From: Burkholderiales bacterium | Lineage (GTDB): Bacteria > Pseudomonadota > Gammaproteobacteria > Burkholderiales > Burkholderiaceae_C | Assembly: GCA_028868825.1 (NCBI GenBank) | Contig: JAGWTU010000015.1 | Span: 46,425-110,424 of the forward strand | Direction: 5' to 3' | DNA length: 64,000 bases | In this document: piece by piece, positions 37,735 to 48,830 of the stretch | Layout: every line of letters starts with the position of its first letter | How positions within the stretch are numbered: the first letter of the stretch is position 1 | Notes under the pieces: model-generated | Seen by the model: only the letters and a program-made list of their open reading frames with translations | Databases searched by the model: none | What the model was told of the DNA's origin: nothing | Translations under genes and position numbers: made by a program

Positions 37735-38008
37735 TGTGTCGATGTTCCGACGCAAGTTGTTGATTTTCAATGGAAATCCAGCACCGAATGGGCGGGATCC
37801 GATTCCCGAAATCATTGGGCTCAAATGAATTCCACGATTGCAGACCCTTTGTCCACATAGTTATCCACAACATTGGGCGGCGTAGTCGGCGGCGCTTTGT
37901 GCCGGCGCCCGAATGGGGCCGCCGCCGGGCCGCAATCAGGTCACTGCAGCGGCCGCCATCGGCCATAATCCCGCGCGTCTCACGCCGAGCGCGCCGCGCG
38001 GATACAAC
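37735..38008. other. Intergenic region with two DnaA-box-like sequences
   Basis: The 350-bp gap between xseA and the ExbB-like gene is poorer in GC than the genes around it. TTATCCACA (37861-37869) is a perfect DnaA box and TTGTCCACA (37849-37857) differs by one base; both point the same way, 12 bp apart. I see no gene, AT-rich 13-mers or further boxes close by, so this is not called an origin. Confidence 0.5.
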
Positions 38009-38638
38009 TTGCTTTCGATCATACAAGCGGCCGGTTGGCCCATCTGGCCTCTGATCCTGTGTTCCATCGTGGCGCTGGCGCTGGTCCTCGAGCGCCTGTA
38101 CCACCTGCGCCAGCCGCTGATCGCACCGCGATCGCTGCTCGACGAAGTGCTGAGCGTGACCCGCACCAGCCTGCCCGCGGCCGATGTCGTGAACAAGCTC
38201 GAGGCGACGTCGGTGCTCGGCGGCGTGCTCGCCAGCGGCCTGCGCGCCGTCATCGTCGAGCCGCGGCTGACCGAGGCGGCGCTGCGCCAGGCCTTCGAGA
38301 ACGCCGGCCGCAGCGCCGTGCACGCGCTCGAGCGCTATCTCAACACGCTGGGGACGATCGCCGCCGCGGCGCCGCTGATGGGGCTGTTCGGCACCGTCGT
38401 CGGCATGATCGAGATCTTCGGCTCGCAGGCGCCCGCCGGCGCGACCAACCCGCAGCTGCTCGCGCATGGCATCTCGGTGGCGCTGTACAACACGGCGTTC
38501 GGTTTGATGATCGCGATCCCGTCGTTGATGTTCTACCGCTACTTCCGCGGCCGCGTCGACGAGTTCCAGCTCGAGATGGAGCTCGCCGCCGAACGCCTGG
38601 TGCCGCACCTGATGCGCTTCGCCGTGCGCACCACCTGA
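38009..38638 (+). CDS. exbB: MotA/TolQ/ExbB proton-channel protein
   Basis: Inner-membrane subunit of an ExbBD-type motor that uses the proton gradient to energise TonB or similar partners. 209 residues. TTG start at 38009 gives MLSIIQAAGWPIWPLILCSI, the usual N terminus in Burkholderiales. Three membrane helices: WPIWPLILCSIVALALVLER, LGTIAAAAPLMGLFGTVVGM (residues about 110-130, with the channel-lining motif GLFGTVxGM) and VALYNTAFGLMIAIPSLMFY. TonB is not adjacent, and TolQ is a formal alternative, but the pair without tolA/tolB favours ExbB. Confidence 0.85.
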   Translation: MLSIIQAAGWPIWPLILCSIVALALVLERLYHLRQPLIAPRSLLDEVLSVTRTSLPAADVVNKLEATSVLGGVLASGLRAVIVEPRLTEAALRQAFENAGRSAVHALERYLNTLGTIAAAAPLMGLFGTVVGMIEIFGSQAPAGATNPQLLAHGISVALYNTAFGLMIAIPSLMFYRYFRGRVDEFQLEMELAAERLVPHLMRFAVRTT

Positions 38639-38648
38639 TCGGCGCCGC

Positions 38649-39068
38649 ATGAAGTTCAGCCGCCGCCACATCGAGGAACCGGAGATCAACCTGATCCCGT
38701 TCATCGACGTGCTGCTCGTCGTGCTGATCTTCCTCATGCTCTCGACGACCTATTCGCGCTTCACCGAACTGCAGATCAACCTGCCTTCGGCGAATGCCGA
38801 GAAGCTCGGCGACCGCCCCGGCGAGGTCATCGTCGCGGTGTCGGCCGACGGACGCTACGCCGTCAACCACGAGGCCATCGACGGCCGCAGCGTCGAGCTG
38901 CTGACGAGCGCGCTCGCCGGCGCCGCCGGCGGCAAGGCCGACACCGTCGTCATCATCTCGGCCGACGCGCTGACGCCGCACCAGGCCGTCATCAACGTGC
39001 TCGACGCGGCACGCCGCGCCGGGCTGACGCGGCTGACCTTCGCCGCCCAGAGCACCGCCGGGCATTGA
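38649..39068 (+). CDS. exbD: ExbD/TolR biopolymer transport protein
   Basis: 139 residues. One membrane helix with the essential aspartate ([19 protein letters not shown]), then a periplasmic domain ([53 protein letters not shown]). Partner of the ExbB-like protein ten bases upstream; together they could drive the TonB-dependent receptors at 45-52 kb. Its stop overlaps the lpxK start. Confidence 0.9.
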   Translation: MKFSRRHIEEPEINLIPFIDVLLVVLIFLMLSTTYSRFTELQINLPSANAEKLGDRPGEVIVAVSADGRYAVNHEAIDGRSVELLTSALAGAAGGKADTVVIISADALTPHQAVINVLDAARRAGLTRLTFAAQSTAGH

Positions 39069-40096
39069 GCGGCAAGCCCCGCGACCGCCTCGAGGCGCTG
39101 CTGGCGCCCCATTGGTGGCGCGAGCGGCCGAGCGCGCTGGCCCGCCTGCTGCAGCCGCTGGCGGCACTGGCCGGATTCGAGGCGACGCGCCGTCGCCGAG
39201 CGGCGCAGGCCGAACGGGCGCCGGTGCCGGTCATCGTCGTCGGCAATTTCATCGCCGGCGGTGCCGGCAAGACCCCGACGGTGATCGCGCTCGTCGACGC
39301 ATTGCGCCGTGCCGGGCGCCACCCGGGCGTGATCTCGCGCGGCCATGGCCGCAGCGGCCGCGCGGCGCGCGCCGTCGAGCCCGGCGACCGCGCGGCCGAT
39401 GTCGGCGACGAGCCGCTGCTGATCCGGCGCCGCTGCGGCGTGCCGGTGTGGGTTGCGCGCCAGCGTCTGGCCGCGGCGCGCGGCCTGTGCGCGGCACATC
39501 CCGAAGTCGACCTGCTGCTCGCCGACGACGGCCTGCAGCACCATGCGCTGGCGCGCGACGCCGAGATCGCCGTCTTCGACGAGCGCGGCATCGGCAATGG
39601 CCTGCTGCTGCCCGCCGGCCCGCTGCGCGAACCGCTGCCGCGGCGTCTGGCGCCGACGATGCGCGTGCTCTACACCGGCGGCCGGGCGAGCACACCGCTG
39701 CCGGGCGCACTGGCGCTGCGCAGCGTCGAGCGCGCCTGGCCGCTGGCCGATTGGCATGCCGGCCGCGCCGCGGCCGCCGTGCCGCTGGCGGCGCTGCGCG
39801 GGCGCCGGTTGCTGGCGGTGGCCGGCATCGCCGCGCCGCAGCGCTTTCGCGCGATGCTCGAAGCGGCGGGGCTGGCGGTCGAGCTGCTTGCCCTGCCCGA
39901 CCACGCGCCCTACGACGAACTGCCCTGGCCCGCGGACACCGCCGAGGTCGTGACGACCGAGAAGGACGCCGTCAAGATCGATCCGGGCCGCATCGGGGCA
40001 ACGCGGGTCTGGGTCGTGCCGCTAGACTTGGCGCTTCCGGCCGGCCTCGTCGACGAGTTGCTGGCCCTGTTGCCGCGCACCGAACCCGGGGCCTAG
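39065..40096 (+). CDS. lpxK: Tetraacyldisaccharide 4'-kinase
   Basis: Phosphorylates the 4' position of the lipid A precursor at the inner membrane. 343 residues. TTG start overlaps the exbD stop (TTGA). Walker [20 protein letters not shown] near residue 60, then [20 protein letters not shown], the [19 protein letters not shown] catalytic region and [10 protein letters not shown] at the C terminus. [19 protein letters not shown] at the N terminus is the membrane-associated helix. Confidence 0.94.
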   Translation: MSGKPRDRLEALLAPHWWRERPSALARLLQPLAALAGFEATRRRRAAQAERAPVPVIVVGNFIAGGAGKTPTVIALVDALRRAGRHPGVISRGHGRSGRAARAVEPGDRAADVGDEPLLIRRRCGVPVWVARQRLAAARGLCAAHPEVDLLLADDGLQHHALARDAEIAVFDERGIGNGLLLPAGPLREPLPRRLAPTMRVLYTGGRASTPLPGALALRSVERAWPLADWHAGRAAAAVPLAALRGRRLLAVAGIAAPQRFRAMLEAAGLAVELLALPDHAPYDELPWPADTAEVVTTEKDAVKIDPGRIGATRVWVVPLDLALPAGLVDELLALLPRTEPGA

Positions 40097-40101
40097 CCGC
40101 C

Positions 40102-40292
40102 ATGTCACTCGACCACCGCCTGATCGATCTGCTCGTCTGCCCCGTCTGCAAGGGCCCGCTCGAACTGCTGCGCGACGAGGAGCAGCGCCCGACCGAACTC
40201 AGCTGCCACGCCGACCGGCTCGCGTTCCCGATCCGCGACGGCATTCCCGTGATGCTCGAGAGCGAGGCGCGCACACTGCCCATCGAAGCCTG

Positions 40293-40293
<1 letters not shown>
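40102..40293 (+). CDS. Trm112-like small zinc protein
   Basis: 63 residues: [20 protein letters not shown] with the CPVCKG zinc half-site, and [20 protein letters not shown]. This is the YcaR/Trm112 family usually found between lpxK and kdsB; it may assist methyltransferases or act in the envelope pathway, but this is not established. Its stop overlaps the kdsB ATG. Confidence 0.9.
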
Positions 40294-41844
<1,551 letters not shown>

Positions 41845-41875
41845 ACCGTTCAATTCAGATCGAGGAAACATCCGG

Positions 41876-42634
<759 letters not shown>

Positions 42635-42667
42635 CTCGCGCGGGCGACCGGCTGCGAGGCTGCGACG

Positions 42668-44134
42668 ATGGCCGCCGCCGATCCGCAGGCGCTGCTCGAC
42701 GCGGCTGCACGACACCAGCGCGAAGGCCGCGATGCCGAGGCCGTGGCCTGCTACGAACAGCTGCTGCGGCTGGTGCCCGACCTGCCCAACAGCTGGTTCA
42801 ATCTGGCGCGGCTGCGGCGCCGGCTCGGCCGCTACGACGACGCCCTGGCTGCGTACCGGCAGGCACTGGAACGACGCATCGACGGCCCCGAGGAGGTGCA
42901 CCTCAACCGCGGCGTGATCTACGCCGAGGACCTGCATCAGGACGGACCGGCGCTGGCCGAGATCGAGGCCGCGCTGGCCATCGCCCCGCGCTACGCGCCG
43001 GCGCTGCTGAACCTGGCGAACCTGCACGAGGACCGCGGCCGCCGCGACGCCGCGCTGCGCACCTACGAGCGGCTGCTCGCGCTCGGCGCCGACGCGCCAC
43101 ACCACTACGAGGCCCTGGCGCGCTACGCCTCGCTGCGCGGCGCCGGGAGCACCGACGAGGAAATCGTGCAACGGCTGCGCGCCGCGCTCGACGATCGACG
43201 CGCCGACCACGCCGCCCGCGCCAGTCTGGCCTTTGCGCTGGCCAAATTGCTGGACGGTTGCGGCGCCTGGGACGAAGCCTACGCCGCCGCCGTCCGGGCC
43301 AACGCGCACAGCCGCGCGACGCTGGCAGGCCCGCCCTACGACCGCGCGGCGCATGAACGCCATGTCGAGGCCCTGATCGCCGCGTTCCCCGGCCGCGCCG
43401 CGGCGACGCCGGGCGCGGGCGAACCGCCGATCTTCATCTGCGGCATGTTCCGCTCCGGCTCGACCCTGGTCGAGCAGATCCTGGCCGCACACCCCGAGGT
43501 CGAGGCCGGCGGCGAGATCGCCTTCCTGCCCGAACTCGTGCGCACGCGGCTGGCGCCGTTCCCGGCGCGCATGGCGCAATGGACACCGGCGCAGGGCGCG
43601 GCGATCGCGGCCGAATACCACACCCAACTGGCGCGGCGCCACCCGGGTGCGCGGCATGTCACCGACAAGCGCCCCGACAATTTCCTGCTCATCGGCCTGA
43701 TCAAGACGTTGTTCCCCGACGCGCGCATCGTCCACACGACACGCGACCCGCTGGACAACGCGCTCTCGGTCTATTTCCTGCACCTGGACCCTTCGATGGG
43801 CTACGCGCTCGCACTCGACGACATCGGCCATTACTACGGCCAGTACCGGCGCCTGATGGCACATTGGAAATCGATCTACGGCGACGACATCGTCGACATC
43901 GATTACGACCGCCTCGTGCGCGACCCGCGGCCCGAGACCGGGCGGCTGCTGGACTTCCTCGGCCTGCCCTGGTGCGAGGACTGCCTGCATTTCGAGCGCG
44001 TCGCCAACGACGTGCGCACGGCCAGCGTCTGGCAGGTGCGGCAGCCGTTGTACACGCGGTCGTCGGGACGCTGGCGGCATTACGCGCGCCAGCTCGAGCC
44101 GCTGCGGCTGGCGCTCGGCGATCAGGCGCCGTAA
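42668..44134 (+). CDS. TPR-containing sulfotransferase
   Basis: 488 residues, no signal peptide. Residues about 1-200 are TPR repeats (EAVACYEQLLRLVPDLPNSW, DDALAAYRQALERRIDGPEE, AALRTYERLLALGADAPHHY). Residues about 255-480 are a PAPS-dependent sulfotransferase: FICGMFRSGSTLVEQILAAH is the 5'-phosphosulfate loop, HVTDKRPDNFLLIGLIKTLF and ARIVHTTRDPLDNALSVYF the 3'-phosphate part, and LLDFLGLPWCEDCLHFERV the C-terminal signature of bacterial tyrosylprotein-sulfotransferase-like enzymes. Substrate unknown; the TPR part probably recruits a protein or peptide. Its 3' end overlaps the opposite beta-hydroxylase gene by 13 bp. Confidence 0.88.
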   Translation: MAAADPQALLDAAARHQREGRDAEAVACYEQLLRLVPDLPNSWFNLARLRRRLGRYDDALAAYRQALERRIDGPEEVHLNRGVIYAEDLHQDGPALAEIEAALAIAPRYAPALLNLANLHEDRGRRDAALRTYERLLALGADAPHHYEALARYASLRGAGSTDEEIVQRLRAALDDRRADHAARASLAFALAKLLDGCGAWDEAYAAAVRANAHSRATLAGPPYDRAAHERHVEALIAAFPGRAAATPGAGEPPIFICGMFRSGSTLVEQILAAHPEVEAGGEIAFLPELVRTRLAPFPARMAQWTPAQGAAIAAEYHTQLARRHPGARHVTDKRPDNFLLIGLIKTLFPDARIVHTTRDPLDNALSVYFLHLDPSMGYALALDDIGHYYGQYRRLMAHWKSIYGDDIVDIDYDRLVRDPRPETGRLLDFLGLPWCEDCLHFERVANDVRTASVWQVRQPLYTRSSGRWRHYARQLEPLRLALGDQAP

Positions 44135-45411
44135 TCGACGTCGACGCCGCCGAACGCGTTCAAGGCCCGCGACAGCGCCGTGATCAGGCGCCGTTCGGCC
44201 TCGGTGACATGCGGGTGCCAGGTGTCCCAGATCAGGATCACGCGCAGCTGATCGCTGTCATTGACCGCTTCGTGGTTGATCGAGTCGTCGAAGACCCAGG
44301 CCCGGCCCGGCACCCATTCGCGTGTCGTGTTGCCGACCCGGAAATGGCAGCGCGGCGGGATGATCAGCGGCAGATGGCAGACCAGGCGCGCATTGCTGAC
44401 GCCGACATGCGGCGGGATGCGGGTGCGCGGCTTGAGCAGCGAGAACATGGCCACCGGCGTGCGCCCGGGCTGGTCGGGACGCGGACTGGCCTCGAGCAGG
44501 TGCATCGTCTCGGGGCAGCGCGCGACATGCTCGGGCACCGGCTGGCCGTTGCGCCAGAGGTGGTAGCAACTCCAGCGCAGGGAATGATTGAGTTCGGCCC
44601 ATTGCTCGATCGGCTGGTCCGGCCCGTATTCGACATAGGGCGTGAAGCCACTGTCGTCATGCAGCACGGCCAGGAATTCGTCGCGGATCGCGTCGGTGCC
44701 GGCCTCGATCGCGGCCATCCACGGAAACAGCGCAGGGTCGAAGAACTCGATCGGCTCCAGGCGCGGCATGAAATAGCGCGAAGGCTGGCTGTCGTAGCGG
44801 CGCTTGCGCCCGACCATGATGTCCAGCGAAAGCCGGAACCGGTCCGTGTCGGCACTCGATTCCTCGCGCAGGCTCGCTTCCAGTGCCGCGTCGACGTGGT
44901 TCGCCAGCCGCTGCTGATAGGCGAGGCGGTATTCGATCGCATGCGTGACGAGCGGCCGCAACTCGGGACTCAGGCGATCGACGGGCGGCGCGACGATCGT
45001 CGCCGCGATATAGGCATGCGCCGCCGCCTGGTCGCGGCCCTGGCGTTCGTATAGCTGGCCGCGCATCAGCAGCGCGAACAGGTCCTGGGGGTCGGCCTTG
45101 AGCGCCTCGAACAGCGCCGCCTCCTCGGCCGCGTCGTCGCCGCGCTGGCGCTGCACCTGAGCCAGCGCCGTCCAATGCCTGGCCTGGCCAGGCTCGGCGC
45201 GCGCCACGAGGCCGAAGTGCAGCGCCGCCGCGCTCAGGTCGCCGCGCCGCATCGCCCAACGGGCCAGCCCGCTTTGGGCCGGCGCGTCGCCGGGTGCGAT
45301 CTCGACGATGCGCTGCCACATCGCCACGGCCTCGGCCTCGCGCTGCTGTTGCAGCGCCTGACGGGCGCGCTGATGCAGTTCGGCCACCTGGGCATGCGGG
45401 AGCATCGTCAT
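44122..45411 (-). CDS. TPR-containing aspartyl/asparaginyl beta-hydroxylase
   Basis: 429 residues from the ATG at 45411 (GAGGCGG upstream; further in-frame ATG at 45405 and 45429). TPR-like helices fill residues 1-145 (AVAMWQRIVEIAPGDAPAQ, AALHFGLVARAEPGQARHW). The C-terminal half is a 2-oxoglutarate/iron hydroxylase of the AspH family: LLKPRTRIPPHVGVSNARLV with the first His, CHLPLIIPPRCHFRVGNTTR, and WVFDDSINHEAVNDSDQLRV with the second His and the Arg binding 2-oxoglutarate. As in AspH the metal site is a two-His type without the usual carboxylate. Cytoplasmic by lack of a signal. Downstream of the first TonB-dependent receptor, beyond a terminator. Confidence 0.87.
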   Translation of the reverse strand: MTMLPHAQVAELHQRARQALQQQREAEAVAMWQRIVEIAPGDAPAQSGLARWAMRRGDLSAAALHFGLVARAEPGQARHWTALAQVQRQRGDDAAEEAALFEALKADPQDLFALLMRGQLYERQGRDQAAAHAYIAATIVAPPVDRLSPELRPLVTHAIEYRLAYQQRLANHVDAALEASLREESSADTDRFRLSLDIMVGRKRRYDSQPSRYFMPRLEPIEFFDPALFPWMAAIEAGTDAIRDEFLAVLHDDSGFTPYVEYGPDQPIEQWAELNHSLRWSCYHLWRNGQPVPEHVARCPETMHLLEASPRPDQPGRTPVAMFSLLKPRTRIPPHVGVSNARLVCHLPLIIPPRCHFRVGNTTREWVPGRAWVFDDSINHEAVNDSDQLRVILIWDTWHPHVTEAERRLITALSRALNAFGGVDVDYGA

Positions 45412-45436
45412 CGGCCGCCTCGCGATCAAAGGGAAA

Positions 45437-45466
45437 CAGGCCCCAGGGCTCGCGCCTTGGGGCCTG
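45437..45466 (-). terminator. Terminator after the first TonB-dependent receptor
   Basis: Arms caggcccca (45437-45445) and tggggcctg (45458-45466) pair perfectly; on the minus strand the stem is followed by TTTCCC. It lies between the receptor stop (45490) and the hydroxylase start (45411), so it separates the genes or allows partial read-through. Confidence 0.8.
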
Positions 45467-45489
45467 CTTTGGAGCTCAGGATCCGAGCG

Positions 45490-48378
45490 TCAGAACGTTG
45501 CCGTCAGATTCAGCGACAACTGGCGTCCGAGCGAGTCGTACACCACCGGATAGGTGTTGCCGTTGCCGAAAGGGGCACCGGTCACGCCCAGCGGGGGATC
45601 CTTGTCGAACAGGTTGCGCACGCCGACCCGCGCCGACAGGTTCTTCGTGAAGTGGTAAGCGGCCGACAGGTCGATGTAGTTCATGGCCGGGAACTGCTGG
45701 GCCAGCGAGATCGGGCTCGTCGTCAGCAGCGGGTTGCTGCTCGTCGACTGGTCCTTGACCGAACCGAAATAACGCCAGGTCAGCGACACGTCGAGGTTGT
45801 ACGGCGAGACCCAGGTCGCGCGCGCTGTGTGGCGCCACTTCGGATTCGGTGTGCCGCAGGTGCTGCCGTACAGGCCGGCGCAATCGTACGAACCCAGGCC
45901 CGGCAGCGGCTCGGTCGAGTACTTCTGCAACACCGTGCCGAGCATGCTGAGGTCGACGCGACCGGCGGCCGCCAGCTTCAGGCTGTAGTCGGCACCCAGG
46001 TCCATGCCGGAGGTCTTGAAGACCGACAAGTTGGCATTCGTCGACGCGATATAGGAATCACCCGTCCACAACGTACCGCCACCGGTGCTGCGATGGATCA
46101 GGCCGCAGTACACCGGGTTGCCGGTGGACAGGCATTGCGCCAGCGACAGGGTCGGGTCCGCGGTCGAGATCTCGTTCTTGACCTTGAAGCTGAAGTAATC
46201 CAGCGTCAGGCTCAGATCCTTGATCGGCTGCAGCACGATGCCGAAGGTGAAGCTGTCCGAGGTCTCGGGCTTGAGGTTCGGATTGCCGCCATACAGGCCG
46301 TTGTACTGGCCCGCCGGGTTGTCGATGATGTGACCGTACTGCGCCGCGGTGACACCGGTATTCGCGCACTGGGCCGCCGTCGCCGTCGGCGACGCGCCCG
46401 CGCAAGGATCGGAGCTGTTGTTGTACAGGCCGATCGATTGCGACGAATACAGGTCGATGATGTTCGGCGCCCGCGCGGCACGCTGGACGCTGCCGCGAAT
46501 CTGGTAGCCCTTGGCGATCACCCAGTCCAGACCCAGGCTGTACGTGTTCGTCGTATTGCCGATCGTGTACTTCGAGTTCCGGTACGTGGTGTCCAGCGTC
46601 AGGCTGTCAACGCCGGGCATGTTCTCGATCAGCGGCAGCTTGAATTCGCCGAAGATGTCGCGCACGCCGTAACCGCCGGCGTCGCCGATCGACGGGCCAC
46701 CTTGACCGGCCAGGTCGTTGCTCGAGAATTCGTAGTCGGTGTTGTACTGCAGCTTCTCCTGCCGGCTCTCGGCGCCGAAGGCCAGGCTGGCGCCGCTCTT
46801 GGCGGTCGGCAGCTTGACGCCATAGGCACCGAGGTCGACCGAACCTGACGCCGAATAGACGATCTGCGACGTGAAGCCGTTCTTGAAGCCGGGGGTGTTG
46901 AGATAGTTCGTCGCCGCCGCGGTGACGCCGCCGGGCTGGAAGATGTTGTACGGCACGCAGTTCGGGTCGGTGCCATCGAGCACCGACTGGCAGACCGCCT
47001 TGCCCGTGGCCGGATCGGTGACCACGTTGAGTGAGCGTTGCGCCTTCACGACCGAGACGTCGTTGTGGTACTGCTCCTGGTAGATCACCTTGCCGATCTG
47101 GGCCGAGACGTCGTAGCTCCAGGGGCCGATATCGCCCTTCACGCCGGCCACGGCGCGGAACATCGTGTGGCGGATCTCGTCCTGGCGCGGACCGCCTTCG
47201 ACGTTGCGGCGACCGATGTAGACGGCCACCGGCGCGCTCGAACCGGGCGTGATGCCCAGTGCCGTCTGCATCGCCGGCGTGATGAACGGATTCTGTCCCG
47301 TCAGGTTGTAGGTGTTGCCGAAGAACAGGCCGCTGGGCGCGATCTGGGCGACCGAATGGTCGTCCATGAAATTGAACTCGGTGTAGACGCGCGCCATGTC
47401 GCTCAGGTCGTAGTGACCGAAGGCGGATGCGGTGTAGCGCTCGTCGGGGCGCTGGAAATAGTTCAGCGGGCCGTAGTTGAATGCCAGCGCGCTGGTGTAG
47501 GGAATCACGTTGCCCGAACCGTCGAGCGAGTAGCTCTTGCCCGTATTCGTGTTGTAGAAACGGCCGGGGAACGAAGTGCTCGAGCCGCCGCAGGCGAACT
47601 TGCCGCCCGAGATGCCGACCGTGCAGGCCGAGAAGTCGCGCGCCGATTCGAGCACGGCCGCCTGATTGCGGTAGCCGAAGAAGAGCACCGCATTGCCCTT
47701 GTTGTCGGCGAAATTCGAACCCAGCGTGATGCTCAGGTCGGTCACGCCGCCGTCGCCGCCAACATTGCCCGGGACGTAGTCGTTCTTGGCGTTCAATGCC
47801 GCATCGACGCCGCTCGGGTTGTGCTGCGAGTGGTTGTTGACGCTGCGGTTGGCCTCGATCTGCACGCCCTGGAAGCGGTCGTTCATGACGAAGTTGACGA
47901 CGCCGGCCACGGCGTCGGAGCCGTAGACAGCCGACGCGCCGCCGGTCAGCACCTCGACGCGCTTGATGAGCGAGGTCGGGATCTGGTTCAAGTCGGCAGG
48001 GATGTAGTTCGGGTCGCCGGCAGGCAGGCGACGCCCGTTGACCAGCACCAGGGTCCGCGACGGCCCGAGACCGCGCAGGTCGACCGTGGCCGTGCCGGTG
48101 GAGCCGTTCGAGACCTGGGCACCGTAGCCGGCGAACACCTGCGGCAGGTTGTTCATCATGTCTTCGACGGTCGTCGCGCCGCTGATCTTGATCGACTCGG
48201 CGGTCAAGGTCACGATCGGCGACGGCGTGTCGGTGGCGATCGCCTTGATGCGCGAACCCGTGATCTCGACCCGCTCAGGGGTCGAGGCATTCTGGGCGAA
48301 CGCCGGCAGCGCACTCATCAGGATCCCGCCGCCCAGCGCCAGCACGACGCCAGTGCAAACCTTGGTTTTCTTGAACAT
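45490..48378 (-). CDS. TonB-dependent receptor (copy 1)
   Basis: Outer-membrane beta-barrel with plug, 962 residues. Signal peptide (VVLALGGGILMSALPAFAQ), TonB-box-like ERVEITGSRIKAI, then the plug with VEDMMNNLPQVFAGYGAQVS, GPSRTLVLVNGRRLPAGDP and RVEVLTGGASAVYGSDAVAG. Barrel motifs include GGNPNLKPETSDSFTFGIV and the C-terminal NLFDKDPPLGVTGAPFGNG, ending LNLTATF with terminal Phe. No N-terminal signalling domain. AAGGAG eight bases before the ATG. It belongs to the Oar/Caulobacter-Xanthomonas-type receptors; the ligand is unknown, though peptides or glycans are typical. Very close paralogue of the next gene. Confidence 0.93.
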   Translation of the reverse strand: MFKKTKVCTGVVLALGGGILMSALPAFAQNASTPERVEITGSRIKAIATDTPSPIVTLTAESIKISGATTVEDMMNNLPQVFAGYGAQVSNGSTGTATVDLRGLGPSRTLVLVNGRRLPAGDPNYIPADLNQIPTSLIKRVEVLTGGASAVYGSDAVAGVVNFVMNDRFQGVQIEANRSVNNHSQHNPSGVDAALNAKNDYVPGNVGGDGGVTDLSITLGSNFADNKGNAVLFFGYRNQAAVLESARDFSACTVGISGGKFACGGSSTSFPGRFYNTNTGKSYSLDGSGNVIPYTSALAFNYGPLNYFQRPDERYTASAFGHYDLSDMARVYTEFNFMDDHSVAQIAPSGLFFGNTYNLTGQNPFITPAMQTALGITPGSSAPVAVYIGRRNVEGGPRQDEIRHTMFRAVAGVKGDIGPWSYDVSAQIGKVIYQEQYHNDVSVVKAQRSLNVVTDPATGKAVCQSVLDGTDPNCVPYNIFQPGGVTAAATNYLNTPGFKNGFTSQIVYSASGSVDLGAYGVKLPTAKSGASLAFGAESRQEKLQYNTDYEFSSNDLAGQGGPSIGDAGGYGVRDIFGEFKLPLIENMPGVDSLTLDTTYRNSKYTIGNTTNTYSLGLDWVIAKGYQIRGSVQRAARAPNIIDLYSSQSIGLYNNSSDPCAGASPTATAAQCANTGVTAAQYGHIIDNPAGQYNGLYGGNPNLKPETSDSFTFGIVLQPIKDLSLTLDYFSFKVKNEISTADPTLSLAQCLSTGNPVYCGLIHRSTGGGTLWTGDSYIASTNANLSVFKTSGMDLGADYSLKLAAAGRVDLSMLGTVLQKYSTEPLPGLGSYDCAGLYGSTCGTPNPKWRHTARATWVSPYNLDVSLTWRYFGSVKDQSTSSNPLLTTSPISLAQQFPAMNYIDLSAAYHFTKNLSARVGVRNLFDKDPPLGVTGAPFGNGNTYPVVYDSLGRQLSLNLTATF

Positions 48379-48756
48379 GCAACAACTCCTTAAAGTGTGA
48401 GATACATGAATTCACCGCCTTGTACGCAAGCGGCGCACCCGATCTGAGACCCTCCGCCTTCCGGTAAGAAGGCGTTGTGAATTCATTGTGAAGGGCATCG
48501 GGTTTGACCCAGCGTCCGGACAAACCCACGCCGTCATGGAACCTTCTGCAGTTCTTCTGAATTTCCCTTTGCTGACAGTGGCTTAGGCCGATTTCCCGGG
48601 CGCAGCAATGTTTCTTGACATTGAAAATGTGCGCGGGTCTTGTTGTCTGCTTGCAACATACCGCGAAGGTATGGGTTCAGGCCCGCATCGAGACATTTGA
48701 TGCAATCGATTGCAACAAAATACGAACCTCAGTCCCCCTTCCTTCATCTCACAGAA
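48379..48756. other. Leader region of TonB-dependent receptor copy 1 with several dyads
   Basis: No gene seen. A perfect 10-bp inverted repeat, atgaattcac (48406-48415) and gtgaattcat (48477-48486), encloses 61 bp containing a second hairpin cgcctt/aaggcg (48455-48460, 48469-48474). A further dyad gggtttg/caaaccc spans 48500-48527. The region is less GC-rich than the genes. These could be operator or leader-RNA structures upstream of the receptor ATG at 48378. Confidence 0.5.
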
Positions 48757-48760
48757 ACGA

Positions 48761-48791
48761 AAACGCCCCGAGGCGGATGCCCCGGGGCGTT
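48761..48791 (-). terminator. Terminator after TonB-dependent receptor copy 2
   Basis: Arms aacgcccc (48762-48769) and ggggcgtt (48784-48791) flank a 14-base loop; on the minus strand the stem runs into a T-rich stretch (TTTTCGTTTC), 40 bases after the receptor stop. Confidence 0.85.
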
Positions 48792-48830
48792 GGTACGAGG
48801 CCAGCCGGCTTGCGCCGGCACCTCCTCGAG

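Noticed and set aside
37735..37875. Chromosomal replication origin
   Set aside because: Only two DnaA boxes and no dnaA, dnaN, gyrB, rpmH or AT-rich unwinding repeats nearby.
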